A stretch of 64,000 bases of DNA from Marivirga tractuosa DSM 4126 (lineage in GTDB: Bacteria; Bacteroidota; Bacteroidia; Cytophagales; Cyclobacteriaceae), in the NCBI RefSeq assembly GCF_000183425.1, contig NC_014759.1:4447575-4511574 (forward strand), read 5' to 3'. This document shows positions 1 through 9,001 of this stretch, one piece after another. A program made the translations under genes and the position numbers. Position 1 is the first letter of the stretch, and the number at the start of each line of letters is the position of its first letter. The notes under the pieces were generated by a model. The model did no database searches and had not been told where the DNA came from. It worked only from the letters and a program-made list of their open reading frames with translations.

Positions 1-466
1 CCAATGCAAAGTATTCACACTGAACTGGAATAATAACTGAGTCTGCTGCAGTTAAGGCATTAATGGTAATTAAACCTAAAGATGGAGAACAGTCAATGAT
101 TATGAAATCATATTTCTTACGCACCTTTTTTAGTGCGTCACGCATTCTTTCTTCTCTATTCTTAATATTTACCATTTCAACTTCCGCACCTACCAAGTTG
201 ATATGAGAAGGCAAAATATGCAAGTAATCTAAGTCAGTTTCCACAATGATGTCTTGAGCATCAACCTCATCTACCATGCATTCATAAATACTGCTTTCTA
301 TCTCTTTAGGGTTATAACCTATTCCTGAAGTTGAATTGGCTTGTGGATCGGCATCAACAATCAGTGTTTTATATTCTAAAGCAGCCAAACTTGCCGCAAG
401 ATTAATAGCTGATGTGGTTTTACCTACTCCTCCTTTTTGATTAGCAATTGCAATTACTTTACCCAT
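1..466 (-). CDS. parA: ParA/Soj family chromosome-partitioning ATPase (partial, 3' end outside window)
   Basis: The first 155 residues are visible; the C-terminus runs off the left edge. The protein starts at an ATG at 464-466 and opens with [20 protein letters not shown], the deviant Walker A P-loop (residues 11-18) of ParA/Soj/MinD ATPases. It is followed by a VDADPQANS motif (Walker A', about residues 38-46) and by [10 protein letters not shown] (Walker B). In this family the ATPase works with ParB on parS sites to segregate chromosomes or plasmids. A parB gene would be expected further left. The intact motifs and the chromosomal housekeeping genes alongside suggest the chromosomal copy, but the window cannot prove this. 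A TAnnTTTG promoter-like box lies about 125 bases upstream. Confidence 0.95.
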   Translation of the reverse strand, partial: MGKVIAIANQKGGVGKTTSAINLAASLAALEYKTLIVDADPQANSTSGIGYNPKEIESSIYECMVDEVDAQDIIVETDLDYLHILPSHINLVGAEVEMVNIKNREERMRDALKKVRKKYDFIIIDCSPSLGLITINALTAADSVIIPVQCEYFAL

Positions 467-590
467 ATTTATTTAAATTTTAGCTTTAAAAAGTTCGTTG
501 GTAAGCTGAGTTTGATTTGAATTGGCTTGTTCAAAATATTGAAGAATCGAGCAAGTGTCTATTTCAGTTACCAAATTTTTTAGCGAACCA

Positions 591-598
591 CAAAGATA
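591..598 (-). promoter_or_regulatory. Candidate -7 promoter box upstream of parA
   Basis: On the minus strand this reads TATCTTTG, matching the Bacteroidota TAnnTTTG -7 consensus. It lies in the gap between gpsA and parA and points towards parA, implying a leader of roughly 115 bases. I see no clear -33 TTG/TTTG at the usual distance, so this rests on a single box. Confidence 0.35.
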
Positions 599-647
599 AA
601 ATTTTATATGAGAAATAGAATGGATTTTTAATTTGCTTTAGCAGGAA

Positions 648-1703
648 TTAGATAAAATCCACATCCACATTAAGTGGATATTTCATTAAGTATTGAACTG
701 CTTCTTCCATAGTAAGTCCTTCAAATAGCACTCTATGTAGAATTTCAGTAATTGGAGCCCGAACTTTAAAACTTTCTGCAATTTTTTTCGCAATCATAAT
801 TGTGTTCACTCCTTCTGCCACTTCATGCATATCAGCTAAAATATTTTCCAGACTTTCGCCCTCTGCCAATCTTCTTCCCACTGTGAAGTTTCTACTTAAG
901 GTAGAGTGGGAGGTAGCCATTAAATCACCAATTCCGGCCAGTCCAATAAAAGATCGAACCTCTCCGCCTAAAGCTTTCCCTAAGTAAATCATTTCGGCCA
1001 TGCCACGACTGATAAGCAACGAGCGTGCGTTTTCTCCCAAGCCTAAGCCAGATAGCGCTCCAGAAGCTATGGCAATGATGTTTTTCAAGACACCGCAAAG
1101 TTCAATTCCTATTAAGTCAGGATTTCCATACACCTGAAACCTATCGCTGCGGAGCAATTGCTGCCCTATTTGAATTACTTCATTGAAAGGACTAGCTACC
1201 ACAGTGGCTGCTGGAAGTCCTTGAGAAATCTCTTTTGCTAAATTAGGGCCTGCCAAACATCCCACTCTAACGACAACACTTTCGTCCATAATGAGCTCAC
1301 TCATAGTTTTGATATGATGTCGTTCTAAAACTGGCATATCGGAGAGTGTTTTCCCTTCAGGTAAATTGAGATTTAAACCTTTAGTACCATGAATTAAAAT
1401 ATGGTAGGGATGTAAAAATGGGGATATGCTTTGCATCATTTCCCTAAAATTAGCTGAGGGAACAACCGGGAAGATGATATCGCAACTATTAGCTAATTGC
1501 TCTAAATCGTCAATCGCCTTGATATTTTGATGAATTGGATAGCTGTTCCATTCTCTCTTTTTGTTGATGCTTTCTAAAGCCTCTGGGTTTCTTGCATAAA
1601 GAAGTACCTCGGAATTTTCGGCTAAAAGATTAGCAACGGAAAGTCCAAAACTTCCTGCACCAACAACACCTATAGGTTTATCAAATGTGTTTTTCAAGCC
1701 CAT
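648..1703 (-). CDS. gpsA: NAD(P)+-dependent glycerol-3-phosphate dehydrogenase
   Basis: This 351-residue protein has the family's usual length. It should reduce dihydroxyacetone phosphate to sn-glycerol-3-phosphate in the cytoplasm for phospholipid synthesis. Visible features are the Rossmann motif GVVGAGSFG (residues 12-20), HGTKGL with the active-site lysine around 108, and GVLKNIIAIASG with the conserved catalytic lysine around 207, followed by GLGLGENARSLLI and the ISRGMAEM segment. The start lies 23 bases inside the end of the upstream PlsB-like acyltransferase gene. The two are therefore probably one translationally coupled unit that makes glycerol-3-phosphate and acylates it. The membrane enzyme GlpD at 9.9-11.5 kb runs the opposite, catabolic reaction; the two should not be confused. 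Confidence 0.95.
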   Translation of the reverse strand: MGLKNTFDKPIGVVGAGSFGLSVANLLAENSEVLLYARNPEALESINKKREWNSYPIHQNIKAIDDLEQLANSCDIIFPVVPSANFREMMQSISPFLHPYHILIHGTKGLNLNLPEGKTLSDMPVLERHHIKTMSELIMDESVVVRVGCLAGPNLAKEISQGLPAATVVASPFNEVIQIGQQLLRSDRFQVYGNPDLIGIELCGVLKNIIAIASGALSGLGLGENARSLLISRGMAEMIYLGKALGGEVRSFIGLAGIGDLMATSHSTLSRNFTVGRRLAEGESLENILADMHEVAEGVNTIMIAKKIAESFKVRAPITEILHRVLFEGLTMEEAVQYLMKYPLNVDVDFI

Positions 1704-3366
1704 ATCCGTCTAATCTGTTTCTGTAAAAATATAGAAGATTCATATCCATGGTAGTAATATCCCCTTCTTTTGTTTTAATTAAAGGCCTTTTGGAATGGTA
1801 CATTCCTAAATTCAACAAGCCATGTTCGATGATGTTATCAATATTGTCATCCATGTGTTCTGCTTGAGACATTCTCCCTTCTTGAACCCTTTCGTCAATT
1901 TTATTTTTTATCCGCTGACAAGTGCTTCTAAATTCATTGAAGTTAATCACAAGATCTTCTTCAGGTAATCGTAGCAGTGAAAATAGATCAAGTTTTTTAT
2001 TATGCTTATTGATAATCTCGAAAGCAACAAAAGCTATTAAATGGCTAGAAAATACACGAGCAATTTTGCTGTATTGCTCCACAATTTTTTTAGAGAGCAT
2101 ACGGGTGTATTCAGCCTCTCTTTGCTTATTGATCGTAATTTTATCTTGGAATTTAAAATATTCTTCGGGTTGAATTTCCCTGCCTTTTGGATCAAAGCTT
2201 CTTCCTTCCTCATCTACTTTATTACCTAAAATATCCATGGCCTCGCCAATAGAAACTGAAATATCTGATCCTTTAGTGAAGAATTTAAAAAGAAAAGTTA
2301 TGATTTTGTAAGAGGAGGAAAACTCATCATTTTCAACATAATAACGTTCTTGGCCTCTTTTTTCCAAATACTGACGAATCAAACTTGGAGCTTCCAATAC
2401 GAAGTGGTAGTTCAAGCTAGCTGGAACTATAAATATTTTTTCAGCCTTATTTCCATGTTCTTGGTAATTGGCTCTTTGGGCTTCAATAGCAGTCCCTAAT
2501 AGTCCTAATTTCAGTTCTCTTTCCACTCTTCCGTCTCTAGAACGCGTTCCTCCAGGGAAAAACAAACTTTGACATCCTTTTTTCAATGCTAAGGCAGAAT
2601 AGGCTTTCAAGGTTTCCAGGTAAATCATATTCTTTTTTCGCCTGTCTACCTTATAAGCTCCTAAACTATTCATGAAATAGGAAATGATGCTTATATTAAA
2701 AAGATTAAGTCCTGCGCCATAAATTACAGGGGGAAGACCTAAAGTATAAATCACCCAACCAATTAAGATAGAATCCAAGTTACTGGAATGCGTAGGAACA
2801 ATCACTACTGTGCCTTTTTTGGCTAATGTACGCAGTTTTTCAACCTCGCCATTAATTTGGATTTTGTCATTCATGGTAAGTTCATTACTCCAGAACCCAC
2901 CTAACTTTTTTATTCTAGCGGCATTTAATAATCTGTTAAAACCAAAAGTTGCCACTCCTCTGGCAAATCGATAGTGACTTGTGTTAAAATTGCCTGCAAT
3001 TTCCTCTGCATATCGTTCAATTATACTAAGCAGGATTTTATTGGCTTTTTCTTCATCCTTTGCTTTCTGTTGAGAAATTTCAAGGAGTTCGTCTTTAACC
3101 TTTCCCCAAAATTGATGTTCGTCATCAGGATCAACTTTCCAGGGTGTTTGTCTTATTCTTGCTTTTTCTTTGTATAAGGTGGTTTCCAGTTCTTCAATGA
3201 GAGCTGTTTTATTCCTCGTATTGTTTTTAATGCGCTTGAAGGCTTCTTCAACCACTTCCTTAAGAAATTCTTTTTTATTACGACTCAATTGCACCACGGG
3301 CCATTCGCGTGGACCGGGTAAAATAGGTTCGTATTTTCTTTTGCTTCTGTAGCGCTTCAGCTTCAT
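1681..3366 (-). CDS. PlsB-like glycerol-3-phosphate 1-O-acyltransferase
   Basis: This 561-residue protein belongs to the PlsC/PlsB acyltransferase superfamily. It has the HX4D catalytic motif as HSSNLD (residues 193-198) and the substrate-binding motif FFPGGTRSRDGR (about 269-280). A long N-terminal helical region precedes the catalytic domain and a roughly 250-residue C-terminal extension follows it. It is shorter than enterobacterial PlsB (about 800 residues) but longer than PlsC (about 240). It probably transfers an acyl chain to the sn-1 position of glycerol-3-phosphate at the inner membrane. It lies 6 bases after the cystathionine gamma-synthase gene and overlaps gpsA, which makes its substrate; this neighbour is the best argument for glycerol-3-phosphate acylation rather than lysophosphatidate acylation. 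The exact acyl donor cannot be read from the sequence. Confidence 0.85.
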   Translation of the reverse strand: MKLKRYRSKRKYEPILPGPREWPVVQLSRNKKEFLKEVVEEAFKRIKNNTRNKTALIEELETTLYKEKARIRQTPWKVDPDDEHQFWGKVKDELLEISQQKAKDEEKANKILLSIIERYAEEIAGNFNTSHYRFARGVATFGFNRLLNAARIKKLGGFWSNELTMNDKIQINGEVEKLRTLAKKGTVVIVPTHSSNLDSILIGWVIYTLGLPPVIYGAGLNLFNISIISYFMNSLGAYKVDRRKKNMIYLETLKAYSALALKKGCQSLFFPGGTRSRDGRVERELKLGLLGTAIEAQRANYQEHGNKAEKIFIVPASLNYHFVLEAPSLIRQYLEKRGQERYYVENDEFSSSYKIITFLFKFFTKGSDISVSIGEAMDILGNKVDEEGRSFDPKGREIQPEEYFKFQDKITINKQREAEYTRMLSKKIVEQYSKIARVFSSHLIAFVAFEIINKHNKKLDLFSLLRLPEEDLVINFNEFRSTCQRIKNKIDERVQEGRMSQAEHMDDNIDNIIEHGLLNLGMYHSKRPLIKTKEGDITTMDMNLLYFYRNRLDGYGLEKHI

Positions 3367-3372
3367 ATCAAC

Positions 3373-4530
3373 TTAGGATAATGCTTGTTTTAAATCTTGA
3401 ATCAAATCCTCTATGTCTTCAACTCCTACACTCAATCGAATTAAAGAATCAGAAAGGCCCACTTTATCGCGCTCTGCTTTTGGAATGCTGGCATGAGTCA
3501 TGGTCGCTGGATGTCCACTTAATGATTCAACCCCACCTAATGATTCCGCCAAAGTAAATAATTTAAATTTCTTCAAGATTTCCGTAGCTGCGGATTTTGT
3601 ATTTTCTTTTAATGAAAACGATATCATTCCTCCAAAATCATGCATTTGTTTGCATGCAATTTCATGATTAGGGTGTGATTTAAAACCTGGCCAAAATACC
3701 TTGTCCACTTTTGGGTGTGATTTTAAAAAGTTTGCAATACCTGCGCCATTTTCACAATGTCTTTGCATTCTTAGATGCAATGTTTTGATTCCTCTTAAAA
3801 CTAAAAAACAATCTTGTGGACCTGGCACGGCACCACTTGCATTCTGAATAAAGGTTAATTTTTCAGACAATTCTTTATTGCTTGTAGCTAATGCGCCCAT
3901 CACTACATCGGAATGTCCAGCTATGTATTTTGTAACCGAATGCATTACCAAATCTGCACCCAAATCTAAAGGATTTTGTAAATAAGGGGTTGAAAAAGTG
4001 TTATCCACCGCTAAGGTAACAGCATGTTTTTTGGCAATATCAGCAATCGCTCTAATATCAATGATATTCATCATCGGATTAGTAGGGGTTTCTACCCATA
4101 TCAATTTTGTTTTTTCTGTAATATGTTTTTCAACATCAGCAGCATTTGACATGTTAACAAAATGGAAATGAATGCCGAAATCTTGAAAGATTTTTGTGAA
4201 TATTCTATAAGTACCTCCGTAGAGATCGTTGGTGCTAATTACCTCATCACCTGGTTTCAAGGTTTTGATAATGGCATCAATCGCAGCAAGTCCAGAAGCA
4301 AAACAATGTCCGAAATCGGCATTTTCCAAAGCTGCAATGCTTTTCTCCAATGCTTCACGGGTTGGGTTTTGAGAACGGCTGTATTCATAGCCTTTGTGTT
4401 CACCTGGGGCTGACTGAACATAAGTTGAGGTTTGGTAAATAGGAGTCATGATAGCGCCAGTTGCTGAATCAGGCTCAACTCCAGAATGTATTGCTTTGGT
4501 ACCAAATCTGTATTTGCTAGACTTGCTCAT
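3373..4530 (-). CDS. Cystathionine gamma-synthase/lyase family PLP enzyme
   Basis: This 385-residue cytosolic enzyme is of the Cys/Met metabolism PLP-dependent family. Visible family marks are GAIMTPIYQTSTY (25-37), YEYSRSQNPTRE with the phosphate-binding Tyr50 and Arg52, FASGLAAI (77-84), ETPTNP (147-152), AVDNTFSTPY with Asp176, and HSVTKYIAGHSD with the PLP lysine at 201. The family includes cystathionine gamma-synthase (MetB), gamma-lyase and beta-lyase, which cannot be separated reliably by eye, so no gene symbol is given. It is probably involved in transsulfuration between cysteine and methionine. It sits 36 bases after the MscS gene and 6 before the acyltransferase gene, all on the minus strand, without an obvious functional link. 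Confidence 0.9.
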   Translation of the reverse strand: MSKSSKYRFGTKAIHSGVEPDSATGAIMTPIYQTSTYVQSAPGEHKGYEYSRSQNPTREALEKSIAALENADFGHCFASGLAAIDAIIKTLKPGDEVISTNDLYGGTYRIFTKIFQDFGIHFHFVNMSNAADVEKHITEKTKLIWVETPTNPMMNIIDIRAIADIAKKHAVTLAVDNTFSTPYLQNPLDLGADLVMHSVTKYIAGHSDVVMGALATSNKELSEKLTFIQNASGAVPGPQDCFLVLRGIKTLHLRMQRHCENGAGIANFLKSHPKVDKVFWPGFKSHPNHEIACKQMHDFGGMISFSLKENTKSAATEILKKFKLFTLAESLGGVESLSGHPATMTHASIPKAERDKVGLSDSLIRLSVGVEDIEDLIQDLKQALS

Positions 4531-4566
4531 GAATGCCTATTTTAAGCGTTTATCTAAAATTAGAAT

Positions 4567-6183
4567 CTATTTCGGATTTGACGTTTGAAAGAAGTCTTTC
4601 AATTTTTCCGAAACTTGATTTTTTTCTACGTATTTTGGAGATAACGAGGCTTGTCCAGGGAAGTTTTCCATGTGCAAAGTTTGCGTAGGGAAAGCAAAAT
4701 TGATTCCGAGTTGCTTAGCTAATTTCATTATGCTCAGTAAAATTTCTTCTTTATATTTCAATTCCTCTCCCCAGGTAGGGACATCTAAGAACACATAAAA
4801 CATAATGTCCAATGAATAAGCAGACATATTGTTGAAATAGATGTTATAGAATTCTTTCCAGGTTTTAGGGTGTTCTTCAACTATTTTTTTTAATCCATCA
4901 GTGAAAGCCTCAATTAAATGAGTAGGAGTATCATAGGTGACGGTGATGGTGGTGTAAAATCTTCTGTATTTTCTCAAGCCGTGGTTATCAACCGCCATAT
5001 CGGCTAATTTACCATTAGGTACTGTAATTAATGAATTTCTGAAGGTTCTCACTCTTGTTGAACGGAAACCTACTTCTTCAACAGTGCCATCAATGTCTCC
5101 AGCTGTCACCCAATCACCTATTTGAAAAGGCTTATCAAAAAGAATCATTAAGGAGCCAAAGAAATTTTTAATGGTGTCTTGAGCGGCTAATGCAAAAGCT
5201 AAACCACCAATCGAAATACCGGCAAGGAGAGCGGTAATGTCAAACCTTAAATTGTTGAGGATATAAAGAAAACCAATGATGACCACAAAAATTTTCAATA
5301 CCCTTTTCAGAATGGGTACAATCTGGTCGTCCATTGTAGTTTCAGTTTGGGCTGCTTTTTTCAGCATGTACTCGCCTAAAATATCTACAATTTTGTACAC
5401 CATCATCGTACCGAAAAGTGGTAGCAGTGCCCTAAGCAACAAAATGAAATAATGATTGAAGGTAATAGGTAGTTGCAGAACTGGAATCAGAATAATTAAA
5501 ATTCCGACAATGATTAAAAGACTAAAAGGCCTAGCAACAGGCATGATATAGTCGTGGGCAATATTCCCATAGCCTTTGTTTTTTAGCAATTGATAAATAA
5601 GCCAATCAAAAAACCAGCTTAGTAATTTGTGAATTAACACGCAGATGATAACTAAAATTAAAATGCTAATGTACTGCCAGGCATGAAGTCCTAGGATTTT
5701 TTGCATTCCCATTTTTGGTAAAATGTTCATCAATTTGTCTGTCCCGAAAGGATAAACTTCTTGATGCAATGCTGGTATTTTCTCAATGGTTTTTTTACTA
5801 AAATACCATTTCCCGTTACTTCTCTCTAAGTAGATTTGAGGAAACTCAATTTCAGATAAATAATATCTTTTCCGATCCGATGAATCTGAATAATTAGGGT
5901 TTTCAGGAATTTCATCTAAATCAATTAATACACCAGCACCGTCCAGCACTTGTTTTAGTTGAGTAATGATTAATTCAGCATCTTTTCCTTTGATATGTTT
6001 CGGATTGAGCGTTTTTGCTGCAATTTCAGGGTGAAATTCTTCTTCCTGAAGATTTTGAAGAAAAGTGTTGACCGTTGCTTTTGGTGTAGCTAAGCTATTT
6101 TTGGGTAAGGTTTTTGTTTCCTCATTTTGGCCAAAAGTGGTGTATGTAAAAAGTAGAAATAGTATTAAAAAATATCTCATCAT
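4567..6183 (-). CDS. MscS-family mechanosensitive ion channel with signal peptide and periplasmic N-domain
   Basis: About 538 residues. I place the start at one of the two adjacent ATGs at 6178-6183. The first shares a base with the stop of the upstream gene (TAATG) and gives a clean signal peptide (MMRYFLILFLLFTYTTFG), whereas a longer frame would put residues in front of it. A periplasmic domain of about 140 residues follows, then several membrane helices, then the MscS core: GISIGGLAFALAAQDTIKNF (pore helix TM3), IGDWV, and the beta domain with the VEEVGFRSTRVRTF segment and the NSLITVPNGKL motif. Such channels release solutes on hypo-osmotic shock. It is probably co-transcribed and translationally coupled with the large membrane-anchored protein upstream. 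Confidence 0.9.
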   Translation of the reverse strand: MMRYFLILFLLFTYTTFGQNEETKTLPKNSLATPKATVNTFLQNLQEEEFHPEIAAKTLNPKHIKGKDAELIITQLKQVLDGAGVLIDLDEIPENPNYSDSSDRKRYYLSEIEFPQIYLERSNGKWYFSKKTIEKIPALHQEVYPFGTDKLMNILPKMGMQKILGLHAWQYISILILVIICVLIHKLLSWFFDWLIYQLLKNKGYGNIAHDYIMPVARPFSLLIIVGILIILIPVLQLPITFNHYFILLLRALLPLFGTMMVYKIVDILGEYMLKKAAQTETTMDDQIVPILKRVLKIFVVIIGFLYILNNLRFDITALLAGISIGGLAFALAAQDTIKNFFGSLMILFDKPFQIGDWVTAGDIDGTVEEVGFRSTRVRTFRNSLITVPNGKLADMAVDNHGLRKYRRFYTTITVTYDTPTHLIEAFTDGLKKIVEEHPKTWKEFYNIYFNNMSAYSLDIMFYVFLDVPTWGEELKYKEEILLSIMKLAKQLGINFAFPTQTLHMENFPGQASLSPKYVEKNQVSEKLKDFFQTSNPK

Positions 6184-8924
6184 TAAATTTTGAATTTTAG
6201 AATACTGAATTTGTTTCCATGGCATTTATACACATGAACTTCATTATCTTTATTGTAATAGATCAAGGCAATTTCGTCTATGCTCTCAATAGGTTGTTGG
6301 TTTATTAATTGCCCTTCACTTGTATAAAGATAAGTAAATGCTTGTTTTTTATCAGTTACAGCAATAATTTCTTTGTTTGGAGCTAGTTCATAATATTGAA
6401 TTTCCATTTCCTCTTGATTGATATAATCTTTTTCGAACATCATTTCTCCAGAGGGCTGCAATAAACTCACTCTGCTCAAATCTTGTCTTGCAAGAATGTA
6501 GCTTCTGTTAGAGGTGTTTTTGACTATTTTAAATAAGGTTTCTTTATTCGGCATATAAAGTTGTTCCTTCTCCTTTATCTTTCCTGTAAAGCTGATTTTT
6601 GCTAAAGCACCTCCATTTGTAATAGTGACCAAATGACTACTTTCAAAGCTATTTCCAATTTCAAAGAATAGGTTGTTCGATAATCTATCATTTATATTGA
6701 CTGGAAAATTAGGTTTCATTTCGCCATTTCGACTCATGACTTTAACCAATCCATTTTCTTGAAGCACCACCATGAAATCCTTACTTCTGATCCTGATATG
6801 TTCTGGTTTAGCCGCAATTTTATCTTTCATTTTCAATGGATTCCAATCACCCAGCATATCTCCATATTTACTAGTCAGGTAGATATCTCCATTTTCTTTT
6901 GCGATTAGCAGTCTGTAGGTTCTGCTTTTATCATAATCAATTACATTAAAGTATTGATTTTCAATATTTGGTTCACCGTAAGATTTTGGGAAGTACTCTA
7001 ATGCGATACCATTTCGATCCAGAAGGAATACTTTTTCAGTAGTAGCGAAAGCATATTGCAGTTTATTATTTTGGTAATAATCAATTTGGAATACATCGCC
7101 TATGATAGGAGCACCCAATGGTTCTGTCCAAATGACATCTCCATTGGTTGATATTAAATGGAGGTTTAATGCGGAATCCTGCACTAAAGTTTCAAATAAG
7201 CCTGTGTTGTGGTTTTTGACTACATAAGGTTTACTGATTATAGGAGCATCTAATTCAACTTGCATCACTTCATCAAAATGTTTCATCTCATTGTTGACTT
7301 TATTGTCTGAGTGTGTAAGTTCAACATTGCTGTAATAGCGATCATTTTCATGGCTAAATTGAATTGCCAGCATATCAAAGTTTTTGATTGGAAATTCATT
7401 TTCTCTAAAGTTTTTTCTCCATTTATCGTTCAGGCTATTCAGTAATAATGACCAGGCTTGAGGTAAATTTATAAATACATTTAAGTTGGATTCTTGAAGA
7501 GTTGATTCTAAAAACTGATTTTCCTTAATCGATTTTCCCCATGTGTTTTCTGTTTCCATATCCAATATCAGTTCTTTTAAAGATTGGATATCATTGCTAA
7601 TAATCATTACATTATCAATGGATGTGAAAAATGTGTGCGAAAAGCCTTTAAAATTTTTACCCAATAAATAGTAAGGAAATTCTTCAATAACTAATTCCCT
7701 TATTTCATTTTCCGCATAAAATTCATAGTACAATGTATCTTGATTGAGCTGAGCAGCTTCTTCTGCCAACCTATTGAATTTGTTCAGTCCTTCATTTTTA
7801 TCATTCATCTTGATAAAAATCAATTTGTTGTTTTCTTCTAAGTTTTGGTTGCTGTTCAATATAGCTTGTGCATTTTCGCCAGCCATAAATTCATGGAAAC
7901 CCCTGAAATCAGTATCATATTGCTCAGCTAAAAGGTTTCTCTTTTGCCCAAACTTAGCATCGATTTTATTCCAGAATTTAAATTTTTCATCCTGAAAAGC
8001 CTTAGCATCACTAAATCTTTCATGCAGCACAACAGCTGTTTTGGAGGGTAAATAGTTTTCTAATGTTATGTCTCCGCCTTCTTGGTTTGTGTAGGTATTC
8101 AAATAGCTGATAGAGTCGTGCGGGAATGTGAATCCATTTAAATACAAATCATCGCCATCCAGAAATAAGTCAAGAAAGGCACCCTCTGAAAATTGGGCTA
8201 GGATATTAAATAAGATCGATTGATTCGATTTGGTAAAGGTTTTGACTATTTTATCTAACCTGTTGAAGTTAATGTAGAGGTTTCCTAAGTCGTCTTGAAA
8301 ATTGGCGATTTTGAATACTTCCTCTATACTTTCTTTAAAATTGTCCTCATCTTTTTCCAAGTTTCTGATCACATCCTCAACCAGTACTGGGGAAAAACTA
8401 CCCACGAAATTCCCCCTCAAAAGCACATAACTAAAGGTTTTTTCGCTTTTTTCACTTTTTAATTCATAGATGGTGTTTTTGTTATAAACTCTTTCTGATT
8501 TTTCAAACTCATCAAATTTTGATTCTATTTTTTTAATGACTTCAATCTGTTCTGTGTTTTTTAAAGTTTGGTAAAAAACAAAATCGAAATCGTCATTAGC
8601 TATTACAGACATTCCTATCAGCAGATGATTATTTCTGAAAACCTCATCAAGCATTCCGCTATTTCCAGATAAGCTATCTAATGCTTCAAAATTATTTTTA
8701 AGAGAGGAGAAGTATTCTATGTTTTGAAGATCTTTCCAGATTGGGTTTTCTTGAATGCTGTTCCAAGCACCCACTAGATTCTTGTTTTCGTAAACTAAAA
8801 AGGTGTTTTCGGGTACTAAGGACCAAGCATCTAAGCTTTTTTGTTTGTCCCAATAGTAATAGATTCCATATCCGCTTGCTAAAATTAAGATGAACAGAAA
8901 TAGTATGATGAAGATTCTTCTCAA
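6183..8924 (-). CDS. Large membrane-anchored periplasmic protein of unknown function
   Basis: This 913-residue protein has one N-terminal hydrophobic helix (about residues 4-22, followed by YYYWDKQKSL), which looks like an uncleaved anchor or signal. The rest appears extracytoplasmic. The first 560 or so residues recall DUF3352-like Bacteroidota proteins that begin with 'VPENTFLVYE'. From about residue 575 the sequence turns into repeated short beta-strand units (TTEKVFLLDRNG, AKENGDIYLTSKYGDMLG, LQENGLVKVMSRNGEM), which I read as a beta-propeller. I recognise no catalytic motif. The stop overlaps the start of the MscS channel, so the two are likely coupled and may act together in the envelope. 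The family name is my impression, not a match. Confidence 0.65.
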   Translation of the reverse strand: MRRIFIILFLFILILASGYGIYYYWDKQKSLDAWSLVPENTFLVYENKNLVGAWNSIQENPIWKDLQNIEYFSSLKNNFEALDSLSGNSGMLDEVFRNNHLLIGMSVIANDDFDFVFYQTLKNTEQIEVIKKIESKFDEFEKSERVYNKNTIYELKSEKSEKTFSYVLLRGNFVGSFSPVLVEDVIRNLEKDEDNFKESIEEVFKIANFQDDLGNLYINFNRLDKIVKTFTKSNQSILFNILAQFSEGAFLDLFLDGDDLYLNGFTFPHDSISYLNTYTNQEGGDITLENYLPSKTAVVLHERFSDAKAFQDEKFKFWNKIDAKFGQKRNLLAEQYDTDFRGFHEFMAGENAQAILNSNQNLEENNKLIFIKMNDKNEGLNKFNRLAEEAAQLNQDTLYYEFYAENEIRELVIEEFPYYLLGKNFKGFSHTFFTSIDNVMIISNDIQSLKELILDMETENTWGKSIKENQFLESTLQESNLNVFINLPQAWSLLLNSLNDKWRKNFRENEFPIKNFDMLAIQFSHENDRYYSNVELTHSDNKVNNEMKHFDEVMQVELDAPIISKPYVVKNHNTGLFETLVQDSALNLHLISTNGDVIWTEPLGAPIIGDVFQIDYYQNNKLQYAFATTEKVFLLDRNGIALEYFPKSYGEPNIENQYFNVIDYDKSRTYRLLIAKENGDIYLTSKYGDMLGDWNPLKMKDKIAAKPEHIRIRSKDFMVVLQENGLVKVMSRNGEMKPNFPVNINDRLSNNLFFEIGNSFESSHLVTITNGGALAKISFTGKIKEKEQLYMPNKETLFKIVKNTSNRSYILARQDLSRVSLLQPSGEMMFEKDYINQEEMEIQYYELAPNKEIIAVTDKKQAFTYLYTSEGQLINQQPIESIDEIALIYYNKDNEVHVYKCHGNKFSILKFKI

Positions 8925-8952
8925 AGGTGTTTTAAATTTTTATTTTGCTATG

Positions 8953-8960
8953 CAAATATA
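8953..8960 (-). promoter_or_regulatory. Candidate -7 promoter box for the 913-residue membrane protein operon
   Basis: On the minus strand this reads TATATTTG, an exact match to TAnnTTTG, 28 bases before the ATG at 8922-8924. This implies a short leader of about 20 bases. No convincing -33 element was seen. If real, it separates this operon from the glpR gene, which lies upstream on the same strand. Confidence 0.4.
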
Positions 8961-9001
8961 GGATTATTAATAACTATGGAGGTACGTTAGTCTAACAATA
9001 T

